From AP-15 sp963788085 (lineage in GTDB: Bacteria > Pseudomonadota > Alphaproteobacteria > ATCC43930 > CGMCC-115725): a DNA stretch of 64,000 bases. The stretch is from assembly GCA_963788085.1 (NCBI GenBank), contig CAWBFS010000041.1, positions 5,212 through 69,211 on the forward strand, written 5' to 3'. Shown in pieces: positions 9,872 to 19,912 of this stretch (within the stretch, counting starts at the first letter, position 1; every line of letters begins with the position of its first letter). The translations under genes were made by a program, and so were the position numbers. The notes beneath the pieces are model-generated. The model saw nothing but the letters and a program-made list of their open reading frames with translations. It had not been told where the DNA came from and made no database searches.

Positions 9872-9918
9872 CGACCACTCCCCGTGAGCTCGGCCTGCCC
9901 CTTTGGCATCCGGCGCTG

Positions 9919-10374
9919 GTGCTCGGGAGCTGGTTCGGCGCCGGCCTGCTGCCGGTCATGCCGGGAACCTGGGGATCCCTTGCCGCCCTGCCCTGCGCCT
10001 GGGCGATCCGCATTCTATGGGGCGTCACGGGGCTGGCGATCGCTGCTCTGATCGCCTTTGCCGTCGGTTGTTGGGCGGCAGGGACGATAGCCAAGACGAG
10101 CGGCGTAAAAGACCCCGGCGCGATCGTCATCGACGAGGTTGCTGCCCAGTGGCTGGTGCTGCTGCCTGCACCCCTCGACCCGCTATCCTATGCTGGCGCC
10201 TTCCTGCTCTTCCGGATCTTCGACATCTGGAAGCCCTGGCCGGTTAGATGGGCCGACCGTCGGGTCCAGGGCGGGCTCGGCATCATGCTCGACGATGTGT
10301 TGGCCGCGGTTTACGCTGCTTTGGTGTTGGTGGTTCTGCTGGCGGTAGGCGGAGCATTCGGTGTTCGAAGCTGA
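9919..10374 (+). CDS. pgpA: Phosphatidylglycerophosphatase A
   Basis: An integral membrane enzyme of about 151 residues that dephosphorylates phosphatidylglycerophosphate in phosphatidylglycerol synthesis. PgpA hallmarks are the N-terminal GLLPVMPGTWGSLAALP and the acidic IVIDEVAAQWL, followed by FRIFDIWKPWPVRWAD and GLGIMLDDVLA. Four hydrophobic stretches fit a membrane protein. The listed start is a GTG. Conserved-looking residues (LGLPLWHPALV) continue upstream without an ATG, so the true start may be an upstream CTG next to the ispDF stop. It overlaps pncC by 14 bases. Confidence 0.92.
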   Translation: MLGSWFGAGLLPVMPGTWGSLAALPCAWAIRILWGVTGLAIAALIAFAVGCWAAGTIAKTSGVKDPGAIVIDEVAAQWLVLLPAPLDPLSYAGAFLLFRIFDIWKPWPVRWADRRVQGGLGIMLDDVLAAVYAALVLVVLLAVGGAFGVRS

Positions 10375-10852
10375 AACCCTGACCCTCGCGCAATCGGTGC
10401 TCGATGCCTGCCGTGCCCGCAATTGGCGGCTGGCGACCGCGGAATCCTGCACCGGTGGGCTGGTTGTGGGAGCACTGACCGCGATTGCGGGTTCGTCCGA
10501 TGTCGTCGAACGGGGGTTTGTGACTTACTCGAACGAGGCGAAGTCAGAGATGCTGGGGGTTGCTCCAGAAACAATCGCTATGCATGGCGCCGTCAGCGGC
10601 GAGACTGCCGCGGCAATGGCGCAGGGCGCGCTTGCCCGCGCCCCGGTCGACCTGGCGGTCTCGGTCACCGGCATCGCCGGCCCCGGCGGCGCCACCCCGA
10701 CAAAGCCCGTCGGCCTCGTGCTGTTCGGCTTGGCGCGGCGCGACGGGCAATGCCGCACCGAACGCCGCGTCTTCCCCGGCGACCGGTCGCAGGTGCGACA
10801 AGCCGCGCTAGAGGTCGCTCTGCGGCTGCTCGATGGCGAAGCGCGAGGCTAA
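10361..10852 (+). CDS. pncC: CinA C-terminal-type nicotinamide-nucleotide amidohydrolase
   Basis: A 163-residue stand-alone CinA C-terminal domain that hydrolyses nicotinamide mononucleotide to nicotinate mononucleotide in pyridine-nucleotide salvage. The family signature ATAESCTGGLVVGALTAIAGSS is near residue 25, with FVTYSNEAKSEMLGV, GAVSGETAAAMAQGA and VTGIAGPGGATPTKPVG following. The start is a GTG inside the end of pgpA, a coupled arrangement often seen for pgpA-cinA. The 3' end converges on ureG with a four-base overlap. Confidence 0.93.
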   Translation: MFEAETLTLAQSVLDACRARNWRLATAESCTGGLVVGALTAIAGSSDVVERGFVTYSNEAKSEMLGVAPETIAMHGAVSGETAAAMAQGALARAPVDLAVSVTGIAGPGGATPTKPVGLVLFGLARRDGQCRTERRVFPGDRSQVRQAALEVALRLLDGEARG

Positions 10853-11451
10853 AGTCCAGCCTGGATCACGACGAAATCGAGCACCCTGTCGCCTCCTTCC
10901 CCAGTCTTGAGATTGGTGAAGACGAAGGGGCGATCGCCGCGCATGCGCTTGGCGTCGCGGTCCATGATTTCGAGGCTGGCGCCGACGAGCGGCGCGAGAT
11001 CGATCTTGTTGATCACGAGGAGGTCGGAGCGGGTGATGCCCGGTCCGCCTTTGCGCGGGATCTTGTCGCCGGCAGCGACGTCGATCACGTAGATCGTCAG
11101 GTCGGCAAGCTCGGGGGAGAAAGTTGCGGCGAGGTTGTCGCCGCCCAATTCAATCAGGATCAGATCGAGATCCGGAAACATGCGGTGCATCTCGGCGACG
11201 GCCGCGAGGTTGATCGAGGCGTCCTCGCGGATCGCGGTGTGGGGGCAACCGCCGGTCTCGACGCCGCGGATCCGCTCGGGCGGCAAGGCACCGCTGCGCG
11301 TCAGGAATTCGGCATCCTCGCGGGTATAGATGTCGTTGGTGATCGCGGCGATCTCGTAACGGCCGCGCATTTCTTTGCATAGCCAGTCCATCAGCGCGGT
11401 CTTGCCCGAACCGACCGGACCGCCGATGCCGACACGCAATGGGTTGCTCAT
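10849..11451 (-). CDS. ureG: Urease accessory GTPase UreG
   Basis: A SIMIBI-class GTPase of 200 residues that powers nickel delivery into the urease active site. The P-loop is GIGGPVGSGKTALMDWL, the metal-binding CPH motif occurs as GGCPHTAIREDAS, and the base-recognition motif is VINKIDLAPLVG. Length matches UreG (200-215). It is the last gene of the ureABCEFG series and overlaps ureF by four bases, so it is probably translated by coupling. It acts in the cytoplasm as part of a UreD-UreF-UreG complex; ureD lies about 8 kb upstream on the same strand. Confidence 0.97.
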   Translation of the reverse strand: MSNPLRVGIGGPVGSGKTALMDWLCKEMRGRYEIAAITNDIYTREDAEFLTRSGALPPERIRGVETGGCPHTAIREDASINLAAVAEMHRMFPDLDLILIELGGDNLAATFSPELADLTIYVIDVAAGDKIPRKGGPGITRSDLLVINKIDLAPLVGASLEIMDRDAKRMRGDRPFVFTNLKTGEGGDRVLDFVVIQAGL

Positions 11452-12155
11452 GAACGGAAGAGCCTCGTGTATTGGGTCTCATGCGCCATTGAGGCGAGCT
11501 CGACGGCAAAGGTCGCACTGCCGAACGAGGTCTGGTCGCGCGTCAACGCACCGCTCACTGCGGCCGCAATAACGGGCTCCAGCGCTGCCAGGATGCGTTG
11601 ACCATCGGTTTGCCCGATAATTCCCAAGCGCAAGCCGGCAGAGACCAGATTGGACGCTAACGCCTGCAAATACCCGAGCAGCGCGCAGTCGAGAGGAACA
11701 CCAGCCTGCGCCATTGCGGCGCCAACCGCGGCGGCATAGCAGACCGCATCGCCGCTCTCGCTGATCGCTCCAGCCCAGCAATCGAGAACCGGATTAGGCC
11801 ACGCGGCTCGGCACGTGGCTAGGAATGCCTGCCCTTGCGCGGTCGTCTCGAGCTGGGTTTCGGCGGTCGCGCGGAACGCGACGCCTCGCCGGTTGGAGTC
11901 CATCAGCGCGCCGATGTCGCCTGCCGAGGAGGCTCGATGTGCCTCACGAAGGATGTCCGCATCAATGCGCCCTCCGCCCGAGGCAACAATGGCGCTGATC
12001 CAAAGTTGCAGCGATTCCCGGTTGCTGACGGCACCGCTCGCCGCCGCTTCAAGGCCGTGCGAAAAGGCAAAGGACCCGACCGGAAACCCCGGCGACAGCC
12101 ATGCCATTAATCGATAAAGCCCGCTGCTGGGGCCTTTCGGGTCAGTCATGCTCAT
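11448..12155 (-). CDS. ureF: Urease accessory protein UreF
   Basis: An all-helical accessory protein of about 235 residues that links UreD to UreG during urease activation. Recognisable family segments are LMAWLSPGFPVGSFAFSHGLE near the N terminus and GYLQALASNLVSAGLRL and IGQTDGQRILAAL in the C-terminal half. The start is the ATG at 12155 (or 12149), which lies inside the end of ureE. Longer in-frame extensions would duplicate ureE sequence out of phase. Spacing and overlaps indicate one transcript with ureE and ureG. Confidence 0.94.
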   Translation of the reverse strand: MSMTDPKGPSSGLYRLMAWLSPGFPVGSFAFSHGLEAAASGAVSNRESLQLWISAIVASGGGRIDADILREAHRASSAGDIGALMDSNRRGVAFRATAETQLETTAQGQAFLATCRAAWPNPVLDCWAGAISESGDAVCYAAAVGAAMAQAGVPLDCALLGYLQALASNLVSAGLRLGIIGQTDGQRILAALEPVIAAAVSGALTRDQTSFGSATFAVELASMAHETQYTRLFRS

Positions 12156-12584
12156 GGTAGGCGCCGGTTTCGGGGTCGAAGGGCGCCTCAAGGGAAGTGA
12201 TCCGTCCACCGAGCCCCGCAACCATTTCGGCGATGACGTGATCGGCGCGAATTCGGAGGCGTTCACCGGCTACTTGCAGCGGCAGATGCCGATTCCCAAC
12301 GTGCCAGGCGATGCGGAGCAAATCTGCCGGTTCAGCCGCTTCGATTTCAAAGACTGGCTCGGGAGCGGCGCGGACCCGCAGATAGCCACCGCAGTCGAGT
12401 TCGAGGCCGTCGCCGTCGAACAGGTGATGCGCTCTGGGCAGGTCGAGGAGATAGGCCTCCCCTAAATCGGCGACCAGACGAATGCGGCGGCGATGTCTGT
12501 CGACATAGGCGAGGGTTACCGTGTCGAGCGCCGCATTCTCCGGCCATGCCTCCCGTCGATGCACTGCAATCGCGCGCCGCATCT

Positions 12585-12588
<4 letters not shown>
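12142..12588 (-). CDS. ureE: Urease accessory protein UreE
   Basis: A 148-residue nickel metallochaperone. The N-terminal beta domain includes DRHRRRIRLVADLGEAYLLDLPR; the C-terminal ferredoxin-like domain includes AWHVGNRHLPLQV, the conserved metal-site histidine region, and RADHVIAEMVAGLGG. The tail is short (YHEHD) and lacks the long polyhistidine tract seen in some enterobacterial UreE proteins. It overlaps ureC by four bases and ureF by 14 or fewer bases. Confidence 0.94.
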
Positions 12589-14294
<1,706 letters not shown>

Positions 14295-14299
14295 CGGGC

Positions 14300-14608
14300 T
14301 TATCCGAGCTTGCCGTTGATCCGGCCGTTGAAGCCGATTACGCGGCGCTCCCCGGCATAGGCGACGAGCCTCACCTCGCGGCTCTGCCCCGGTTCGAACC
14401 GCGTCGCGGTCCCGGCCGGGATATCGAGGCGATAGCCGCGCGCCTGCCCGCGATCGAAGGCAAGCGCGGCATTGGTCTCGTAGAAATGATAATGCGATCC
14501 GACCTGGATCGGGCGGTCGCCGGTATTGGCCACCGTCAAGGTCACGGTCGGCCGGCCGGCGTTGATCTCGATCTCGCCCGAGGCAGGAAACAGCTCTCCG
14601 GGAATCAT
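14300..14608 (-). CDS. ureB: Urease subunit beta UreB
   Basis: The 102-residue beta structural subunit, starting MIPGELFPASGEIEINAGR and containing the conserved VGSHYHFYETNAALAFDR segment and GTATRFEPGQSREVRLV. Separate ureA and ureB genes, rather than a fused ureAB, are the normal alphaproteobacterial arrangement. The 163-base gap to ureA is unusually long for this operon and contains an imperfect inverted repeat. Confidence 0.97.
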   Translation of the reverse strand: MIPGELFPASGEIEINAGRPTVTLTVANTGDRPIQVGSHYHFYETNAALAFDRGQARGYRLDIPAGTATRFEPGQSREVRLVAYAGERRVIGFNGRINGKLG

Positions 14609-14657
14609 CGCCCCCTCATCATCAAAAGCCCCTCACCCACTCCTGGAAGAAAATTGC

Positions 14658-14745
14658 ACAATGAGGCGGTGAGACGGCGAGGCAACGAACAAGATCAGCG
14701 GGCGTTTTTTCCAAAATTGGTCTCACTGCCTCGCTGTCTCATTGT
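14658..14745. repeat. Imperfect inverted repeat between ureA and ureB
   Basis: The right arm, at 14727-14745, reads in reverse complement as ACAATGAGACAGCGAGGCA. The left arm starts with ACAATGAG at 14658, is interrupted by GCGGTGAG, and resumes with ACGGCGAGGCA up to 14684. The arms enclose about 42 bases with a run of six T. It could form a large stem inside the ure transcript or be a small palindromic mobile repeat. It does not overlap either gene. Confidence 0.6.
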
Positions 14746-14771
14746 GAAATCTCGCCTTCAAGATCTCGCGC

Positions 14772-15074
14772 TCACCGGATCGGCTCGTGCACCGTGACGA
14801 GCTTGGTGCCGTCCGGGAAGGTCGCCTCGACCTGAATTTCGTGGATCATCTCGGGCACCCCCTCCATGACCTGCTCGCGCGCCACGACCGCGGCCCCGTC
14901 GCGCATCAGCTCGGCCACGCTCTTGCCGTCGCGCGCGCCTTCGAGAACGTAATCTGTGATCAGCGCCACCGCTTCAGGGTAATTCAGTTTGACGCCACGC
15001 TTCAGCCGGCGGTCGGCGACCATGGCCGCAACCGACACTAGAAGCTTGTCCTTCTCGCGTGGAGTTAGGTTCAT
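14772..15074 (-). CDS. ureA: Urease subunit gamma UreA
   Basis: The 100-residue gamma structural subunit. The N terminus MNLTPREKDKLLVSVAAMVA, the RGVKLNYPEAVALITDYVLEGARDG block (partly quoted here as the family core) and the C-terminal TFPDGTKLVTVHEPIR are canonical. It is the promoter-proximal structural gene of ureABCEFG. The DUF190 gene ends 45 bases upstream on the same strand, so the structural genes may be read from promoters further upstream. Confidence 0.97.
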   Translation of the reverse strand: MNLTPREKDKLLVSVAAMVADRRLKRGVKLNYPEAVALITDYVLEGARDGKSVAELMRDGAAVVAREQVMEGVPEMIHEIQVEATFPDGTKLVTVHEPIR

Positions 15075-15119
15075 AGGGTCCTTACATCTGCTCGGCTACG
15101 TGCATTAACCGTGCCACAT

Positions 15120-15476
15120 CTACGGGCCTGCGATCTCTTTGCGATCCGGCCCGTAGCGCAGGATGCGGACCTCCTCGATGGAAATGAGCCCGCCTTTCAC
15201 CATCTCCTCCAATTGCGGGAGAAAGGCCGTGATATTTTGCTCGCTGTCGATGATTTCGACGACGACAGGGAGATCTTCGGAGAGACGCAGGATTTTAGCG
15301 GTGTGCAGGCGGCTCGAATGGCCAAAGCCCATCGGTCCGCGCAGAACAGTCGCCCCGGCAAGCCCTTGCTCCCGCGCCTTGAGAACAATGGCCTCGTAAA
15401 GGGGGTGTTGGCCGAACCGATCATTTTCGCCGATGAAGATACGCAGCAACGCTGCCTTCTCTTCCAACTGCATCAT
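15120..15476 (-). CDS. DUF190 domain protein (fluoride-exporter partner)
   Basis: A 118-residue cytoplasmic protein with the DUF190 pattern: LLRIFIGENDRFGQHPLYEAIV at the start, GATVLRGPMGFG in the middle, and LPVVVEIIDSEQNI plus LISIEEVRIL toward the end. The fold is ferredoxin/PII-like. The family is repeatedly encoded beside crcB, as here (24 bases downstream), suggesting a role in fluoride export or its regulation, but no biochemical function can be read from the sequence. Confidence 0.85.
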   Translation of the reverse strand: MMQLEEKAALLRIFIGENDRFGQHPLYEAIVLKAREQGLAGATVLRGPMGFGHSSRLHTAKILRLSEDLPVVVEIIDSEQNITAFLPQLEEMVKGGLISIEEVRILRYGPDRKEIAGP

Positions 15477-15500
15477 CCGCTCCGTCCATCAGGGTCCGCG

Positions 15501-15890
15501 TCAGCGATTGATCAGAATGCCCGCGATATGGCCCAACCAAACGCCGATCAGACAGAACACGGTTGATGCCAGTATATACGCGCCGCCGGCGAACCACTCC
15601 CCGTTTCGCACGAGGTTGAGGGTCTCCAGGCTGAACGAGGAAAACGTCGTATAGCCTCCGCACATCCCAACCATGACAAAAACGCGGAGATTGGCGGGCA
15701 CCAAGAATACGCCGTCCGGTCCGGTCAAGGTATTGAAGACCCCAATGACAAAGCAGCCAGTGACATTGACGATCAGGGTACCCCACGGAAAGGTTGCGCC
15801 GATCCAATTTGCGACGACGCCCGATAGGCCGTAGCGCCCGACCCCGCCGATCGCGGCGCCGACGAGAACGCATAGATAAGTGACCCACAC
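15501..15890 (-). CDS. crcB: Fluoride channel CrcB/Fluc
   Basis: A four-helix membrane protein of 129 residues that exports fluoride. Family marks are GAAIGGVGRYGLSG in helix 1, the FPWGTLIVNVTGCFVIG segment in helix 2 with the channel asparagine, and the sodium-site GMCGGYTTFSSFSLE. A single crcB rather than a pair implies a homodimer. It lies within the urea/amide island between the amide genes and ureA. No fluoride riboswitch could be recognised upstream, where the FmdB-like gene ends six bases away. Confidence 0.95.
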   Translation of the reverse strand: MWVTYLCVLVGAAIGGVGRYGLSGVVANWIGATFPWGTLIVNVTGCFVIGVFNTLTGPDGVFLVPANLRVFVMVGMCGGYTTFSSFSLETLNLVRNGEWFAGGAYILASTVFCLIGVWLGHIAGILINR

Positions 15891-15896
15891 TTGGGG

Positions 15897-16233
15897 CTAA
15901 TGGCCCACCATCCATGGGCGGTCGGGCGGGCTTTTGCGTACATCGCCGAACTGTTGCTTGATCAGCGGGTTGACCCCGTGGCGGTGGCCGTGATGCCGGT
16001 GATCTTGCGGCAAGTCCTCGCGGCGCACGACCTTCGGTTCATGCGCGCTGCGCTCGTTGCGCTCGTGGGCGATGCGATTGTTCGACGAAAGCACGCGCCA
16101 GCATTGGCGCTGCCGCCAGCCGCGGCGCCGGAAGAGCGCAGTTCGGGCACGGCACCTCTGCCTCCCATTCGCTCATGCTGCGCCATTCCCGGAACGGTCC
16201 GCAAGTTCCGCATCCATAGTCATAGAGCGGCAT
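15897..16233 (-). CDS. FmdB-family zinc-ribbon protein, frameshifted
   Basis: A small protein of about 112 residues with the FmdB N-terminal zinc ribbon: MPLYDYGCGTCGPFREW followed by a second cysteine pair PCPNC. Around 16095 the reading shifts from PAPRLAAAPMLA to a second frame containing SSNNRIAHERNERSAHEPK and ending KSPPDRPWMVGH; both segments look like one protein. FmdB-type proteins accompany formamidase/acetamidase and amide-channel genes, as here, and are presumed regulators or subunits. A single-base indel explains the break. Confidence 0.75.
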
Positions 16234-16272
16234 CTCGTGTTCCCTCCATCGACGCTCGGCGGTCGCCGCGCT

Positions 16273-16813
16273 TCAGTGCGGCGGCACCGGTCCGCCAGGC
16301 ATGGCGCCGGTGAGCAGCAGATAGCCAGGAATCCACCCGGTGTAGATGCCCTGGAGTGTGCACAGACCACCGGTAAATCTTGTCAGTTCTTTTCTTCCGG
16401 CCGCGAGCAGCAAGTAGAAAAGAAACCAGAGGACACCCCAAGAGAGCCATGAGAACGCGAGCCAATAGTCCCATAGCGTGTGTGCCGTGGCAAAGCTCTG
16501 CAAGCTTATCGGGGCGCAGGTGATGGCGACAAACAGGCAAAACCATCCAAGCCCCCGCCCATCGGCGCCATTCCAGCGGTTCCAGGCCACCCAGTAATAG
16601 GTGAAGGTAAACAGCAACAGAAACGCCGCGCCCTTGATGCTGTCGGCGTTGGCGCCGGGGCCAAAGGCGAGATAGATCGCCACGATTAGCGTCAGAGTCC
16701 CGACAAAGACATCGATTACGGCGATCTCGCGATCGCCGACCTTGTCCAGCACCCACAAGCCCATTGAGAAAAAGGACAGCCCCGACCCAAAAGAGTGACA
16801 GCCCTAGCAGCAT
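16273..16813 (-). CDS. AmiS/UreI family amide/urea channel, frameshifted
   Basis: A predicted six-helix inner-membrane protein of about 180 residues for short amides or urea. The first helix (MLLGLSLFWVGAVLFLNGL) is in one frame; from WVLDKVGDREIAVIDVFVG onward the protein continues in another. Removing one G near 16755 restores NGLWVLDK. Later segments (FTYYWVAWNRWNG, WDYWLAFSWLSWGVLW, IPGYLLLTGAMP) fit the AmiS/UreI family. It lies between the amidase gene and the FmdB-like gene, the usual amide-uptake arrangement. Confidence 0.82.
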
Positions 16814-16948
16814 CGTCCCCTCCTATTCTTGTGTGGACTGCAGCCGCGATCCTGGCGCAGGTCGGCTGCGACGATGGCCAAACCGCGCGTCGTCGACGGT
16901 GCCGACAGGGCGGCGAACGGAGCCGCCGCCCCGCCGGCAGCTCGGGTG

Positions 16949-18176
16949 CTATGTGCAGGCCGATACGTCGCTCGCCGGCACCGAACGCGTCGGCCCGGAG
17001 GCGTTGGGCCGGATATCGAAATCGAAGATCTCCGTCGGGATGGCGAGGGTGCAGCACGCGTTCGGGATGTCGACAATACCGCTGATGCGGCCCTCGCAGG
17101 GCGCGGTGCCGAGGATCATGTAGGCCTGCTCGCCCGTATAGCCGAACTTCTTCAGGTATTCGATCGCGTTCAAACACGCCCGGCGGTAGGCGACATGGGC
17201 ATCGAGATAGAGCTGCTTGCCGCTCGTCTCGTCGACCGAGATGCCTTCGAACACCAGATACTCGGAGAAGCGCGGCTCGATCGGGCTCGGCTTGAAGATG
17301 GGATTGATGATGCCGTATTTCGCGATGCCGCCCTTGATCAGATCGACGCCGATGTCGATCCAGCCGGCCATCTCGATCGCGCCGCAGAAGGTGATCTCGC
17401 CGTCGCCTTGCGACCAATGGATATCGCCCATCGACAGCCCGCCGCCTTTGACATAGACCGGGAAATAGATTTTCGAGCCGCGCGACAAGTTCTTGATGTC
17501 GCAATTGCCGCCATGCTCGCGCGGCGGCACGGTGCGCCACGCCTCTTGCGCTGCAGTTTGCGCGGTTCGGCCCGTCATCTGCCCCATCAGCGCGGTCGGT
17601 GCGTGCGGCGGCGCGAGCAGCGGCGGCACACGGTCGGGATTGGTGGCGAGCAAGCTCGGCCTCCCGCCGGTTTGCCCTCTCGAGCAACTCGCGATCGGGA
17701 AGACAGCCGATCAGGCCCGGGTGAACCATCCCGGCCCAACGCACGCCCGGGATGTGACGCGAGGTAGTATAAATCCCGTGGTAGTCCCAGATCGCCTTGC
17801 GCGCCTGCGGATAATGGTCGACGAGAAACCCGCCGCCGTTCTCCTTGGCAAAGATGCCGGTGAACCCCCAGGGCGAATCCGGCAGATAACCGATGTCGAG
17901 AAGGTCGACGACCATCAGGTCGCCGGGTTCGGCTCCCTCGACCCCGAACGGTCCGCTCAGATAATGGACTTTTGTCAAGTCGACGTCGCGGACGTCGTTG
18001 GCGCTGTCGTCGGGAGCAATCTGTCCGCCCGTCCAGTCGAAGCATTCGACCCGGAATTCCGCCCCCGGTTTATACGTTTCCACTAATGGGATGTCGGGAT
18101 GCCAACGGTTATGTGTCTTTATTTCTGCCGCCTCGGGCGTCCTCTTAAGATCGGTGTGAAAGGCAACTTTCGGCAT
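16949..18176 (-). CDS. fmdA: Formamidase/acetamidase (FmdA/AmdA family), frameshifted
   Basis: An enzyme of about 408 residues hydrolysing formamide or a short amide to ammonia and the acid. The N-terminal part (HNRWHPDIPLVETYKPGAEF, GDLMVVDLLDIGYLP, IFAKENGGGFLVDHYP, HPGLIGCLPDRELLERANRR) is in one frame and the rest (REHGGNCDIKNLSRGSKIYF, GGLSMGDIHWSQGDGE, NACCTLAIPTEIFDFDIRP) in another. The two join near 17653 by removing one base. Start is ATG 18176, preceded by a GGAGAGAGGAG ribosome-binding site. The order amidase-channel-FmdB is typical of an amide-utilisation operon. Confidence 0.88.
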
Positions 18177-18481
18177 TACAGTCTCCTCTCTCCACGATTT
18201 GCAATTGGCATCGCACAATTGCGAGCCATGCGGTGATAACTACTGTTTACTGAGCCGGCCGCCTCCCAAAAAAGCTGACCTGAGGCAACCATTCAGGCTG
18301 ATGTCGGACGGTTCGCTCCCCCGGTGCCGTTTTTTAGGCACATTAAACATGGCGCGCAACATAGAAAGTTAACGTGCAGGAGACGTGCCAAGTGCGAGTT
18401 CGCGTGAATCGCGCGGAGGCCGGGATTATGTTACGTTATATTATATCGTCGCGGGCCGGCACTCACCTATCGGCGACGAAG
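18177..18481. other. Non-coding stretch upstream of the amidase gene
   Basis: About 300 bases without a convincing gene. It must contain the amidase promoter on the minus strand. A GG/GC pair resembling a sigma-54 site occurs near 18210-18230 but its spacing is one base too long. A small palindrome, GTGCC-GTTTTTTA-GGCAC near 18322-18340, could be a weak terminator or operator. Confidence 0.4.
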
Positions 18482-18688
18482 TTACCCTTTCTTGGAGCTT
18501 CGAATTGCCGATCTGGTGGCAATCAGATTTACACCGGCTGTTATAGCGCCCAGGACATAGAAGCCTTCGGCGATGCAACCAAGTGAAATCACGGCGCACG
18601 AAATTGACAGTATAGGTCCCAAATTGCCACCTGAGACGCACGTTTTCAGTTTGCCCCATTTGACAACAGGAGCGGACATCTTGGCCAA
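18482..18688 (-). CDS. Small hypothetical membrane protein
   Basis: A 68-residue (TTG start) or 65-residue (ATG at 18679) reading frame with one long hydrophobic segment, ILSISCAVISLGCIAEGFYV, continuing as LGAITAGVNLIA, and a basic tail ending RSSKKG. It starts seven bases after another small open frame on the same strand, which suggests a two-gene unit. No family is recognised. Coding status is uncertain because the composition is less G+C-rich than the neighbouring genes. Confidence 0.4.
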   Translation of the reverse strand: MAKMSAPVVKWGKLKTCVSGGNLGPILSISCAVISLGCIAEGFYVLGAITAGVNLIATRSAIRSSKKG

Positions 18689-18695
18689 GGCGGGA

Positions 18696-18953
18696 TTACG
18701 GGGTAAGCGGCTTTCGCGCGGTCCCGCGCCGCGGCCGGCTTACCGCGCGCTCAAGCAATTTGTCGGCATCACTTTCCGAATAGAACGGGCTCAGCGACTG
18801 GATTGCCTTTCGCGCTGTTTCCCTGAGATGCGGCTGGTCAACACGCTTTCCGGTTGCGTAGCATGCTTTTTGATATTCTTCGATAATATCAACCAATTGC
18901 CGAAACGTTACGTCGTGACCAGGAAGGTCACACGAATAATCAAAAAATGTCAT
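18696..18953 (-). CDS. Small hypothetical protein
   Basis: An 85-residue frame, ATG start, with a soluble amphipathic composition (VTFRQLVDIIEEYQKACYATG, ESDADKLLERAVSRP). It reads like a real helical protein but matches no family I know. It is followed closely by a small membrane protein gene and lies between ureD and the amidase gene on the same strand. Local sequence is A+T-richer than the flanking urea/amide genes, hinting at acquired DNA. Confidence 0.45.
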   Translation of the reverse strand: MTFFDYSCDLPGHDVTFRQLVDIIEEYQKACYATGKRVDQPHLRETARKAIQSLSPFYSESDADKLLERAVSRPRRGTARKPLTP

Positions 18954-19083
18954 AGATCGAGTAATAAATCCTATAAAAGTTCCCCGACGTTACACGACGT
19001 GGTGTTAAAAAATCGTCAATATCGGCTCAGGAAAATATCAAGACGTTTGCTTCAGCGCCGCGAACGGTCTTGTCCATTGTTGA

Positions 19084-19912
19084 TTATACATCCCAAACCC
19101 GCGGCAGGCGGTCCGGTAATCCCAACGCCGCCGATCGTAAATGGCAGGCGAGATCGGCATAGGCGCGGCGCAATACGGCCGCATCCGCGGCGAGCCACCG
19201 GGCAATAACGAGGCCGGCGATAGTCGTTGCCCCGGCGCGCAATCCCGTCGTCGCGCCGAGGGATTGTACGACACGGGCGCGATCGAGGAGGCTACGTACG
19301 TCTCCGGCGGGCGGCGACAAAATCATTGTCGCAAAGGCCGCCGCGCCGTCAAAACAGGCGGGATCATCGATGATCCGCCCGACATCGTCTTCAAGGTGCA
19401 GCGCGTCTCCCCAGACGAGGTCGCCGCTCGCAGCGCAGTTCCCAGACCTCGCGCAGAAAGCCGCTGGTAAAGCGCTCTCCCCGCGCGCGGCGGCCAAAGA
19501 CCACGATGTCGCCGCCCAAGAACGCGGAGCCCGGCGCGATATTGATGATCGTTTTGCGCCGCAGGCGGGCGCCGTCGAACAGGATCGTCTCGGGCGGCAG
19601 GAATTCGAGAGCAGCGCCGGGCCCGATCGACAGGGTCTGCTTGATTATCGTTGTCCGGCCGGTCGACCGATAGACCTTCTCCGCCGCGGACGCGGTAACA
19701 TGCGCCACCGCTCCTGGGGCGAGCTCGACACGGATATCGAGCCGGTCACCGGCGACGAGCCCGCCCGATGTCGTGACGATGACCGCGACCGGCGGATCGC
19801 CCGCGGCGGGCGCCGGGAACAAGACGCGCAGCGGGTCGCGCTGATAAAGCTGGGTCAGACGGGTGACGCCGTCGCGCCGGTCGAATCGGATTTCCGCGGC
19901 GCCCTCGGTCAA
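19084..19912 (-). CDS. ureD: Urease accessory protein UreD, frameshifted
   Basis: The scaffold of the urease activation complex, about 275 residues. The N-terminal part (LTQLYQRDPLRVLFP, IVTTSGGLVAGDRLDIRVEL, AHVTASAAEKVYRSTG, ALEFLPPETILFDGARLRR) and the C-terminal part (SGDLVWGDALHLEDDVGR, RSLLDRARVV, WLAADAAVLRRAYADL) are in different frames and meet near 19435. The start overlaps the gamma-glutamyltransferase stop as TTGA. ureD is separated from ureABCEFG by the amide and fluoride genes, but is on the same strand and upstream. Confidence 0.88.

Noticed and set aside
15891..16000. Fluoride riboswitch upstream of crcB
   Set aside because: The upstream sequence is coding for the FmdB-like protein and no crcB-motif pattern is recognisable.
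18177..18260. Sigma-54-like promoter before the amidase gene
   Set aside because: On the minus strand TGGCTCGCAATTGTGC has GG and GC separated by eleven instead of ten bases, which breaks the strict spacing.
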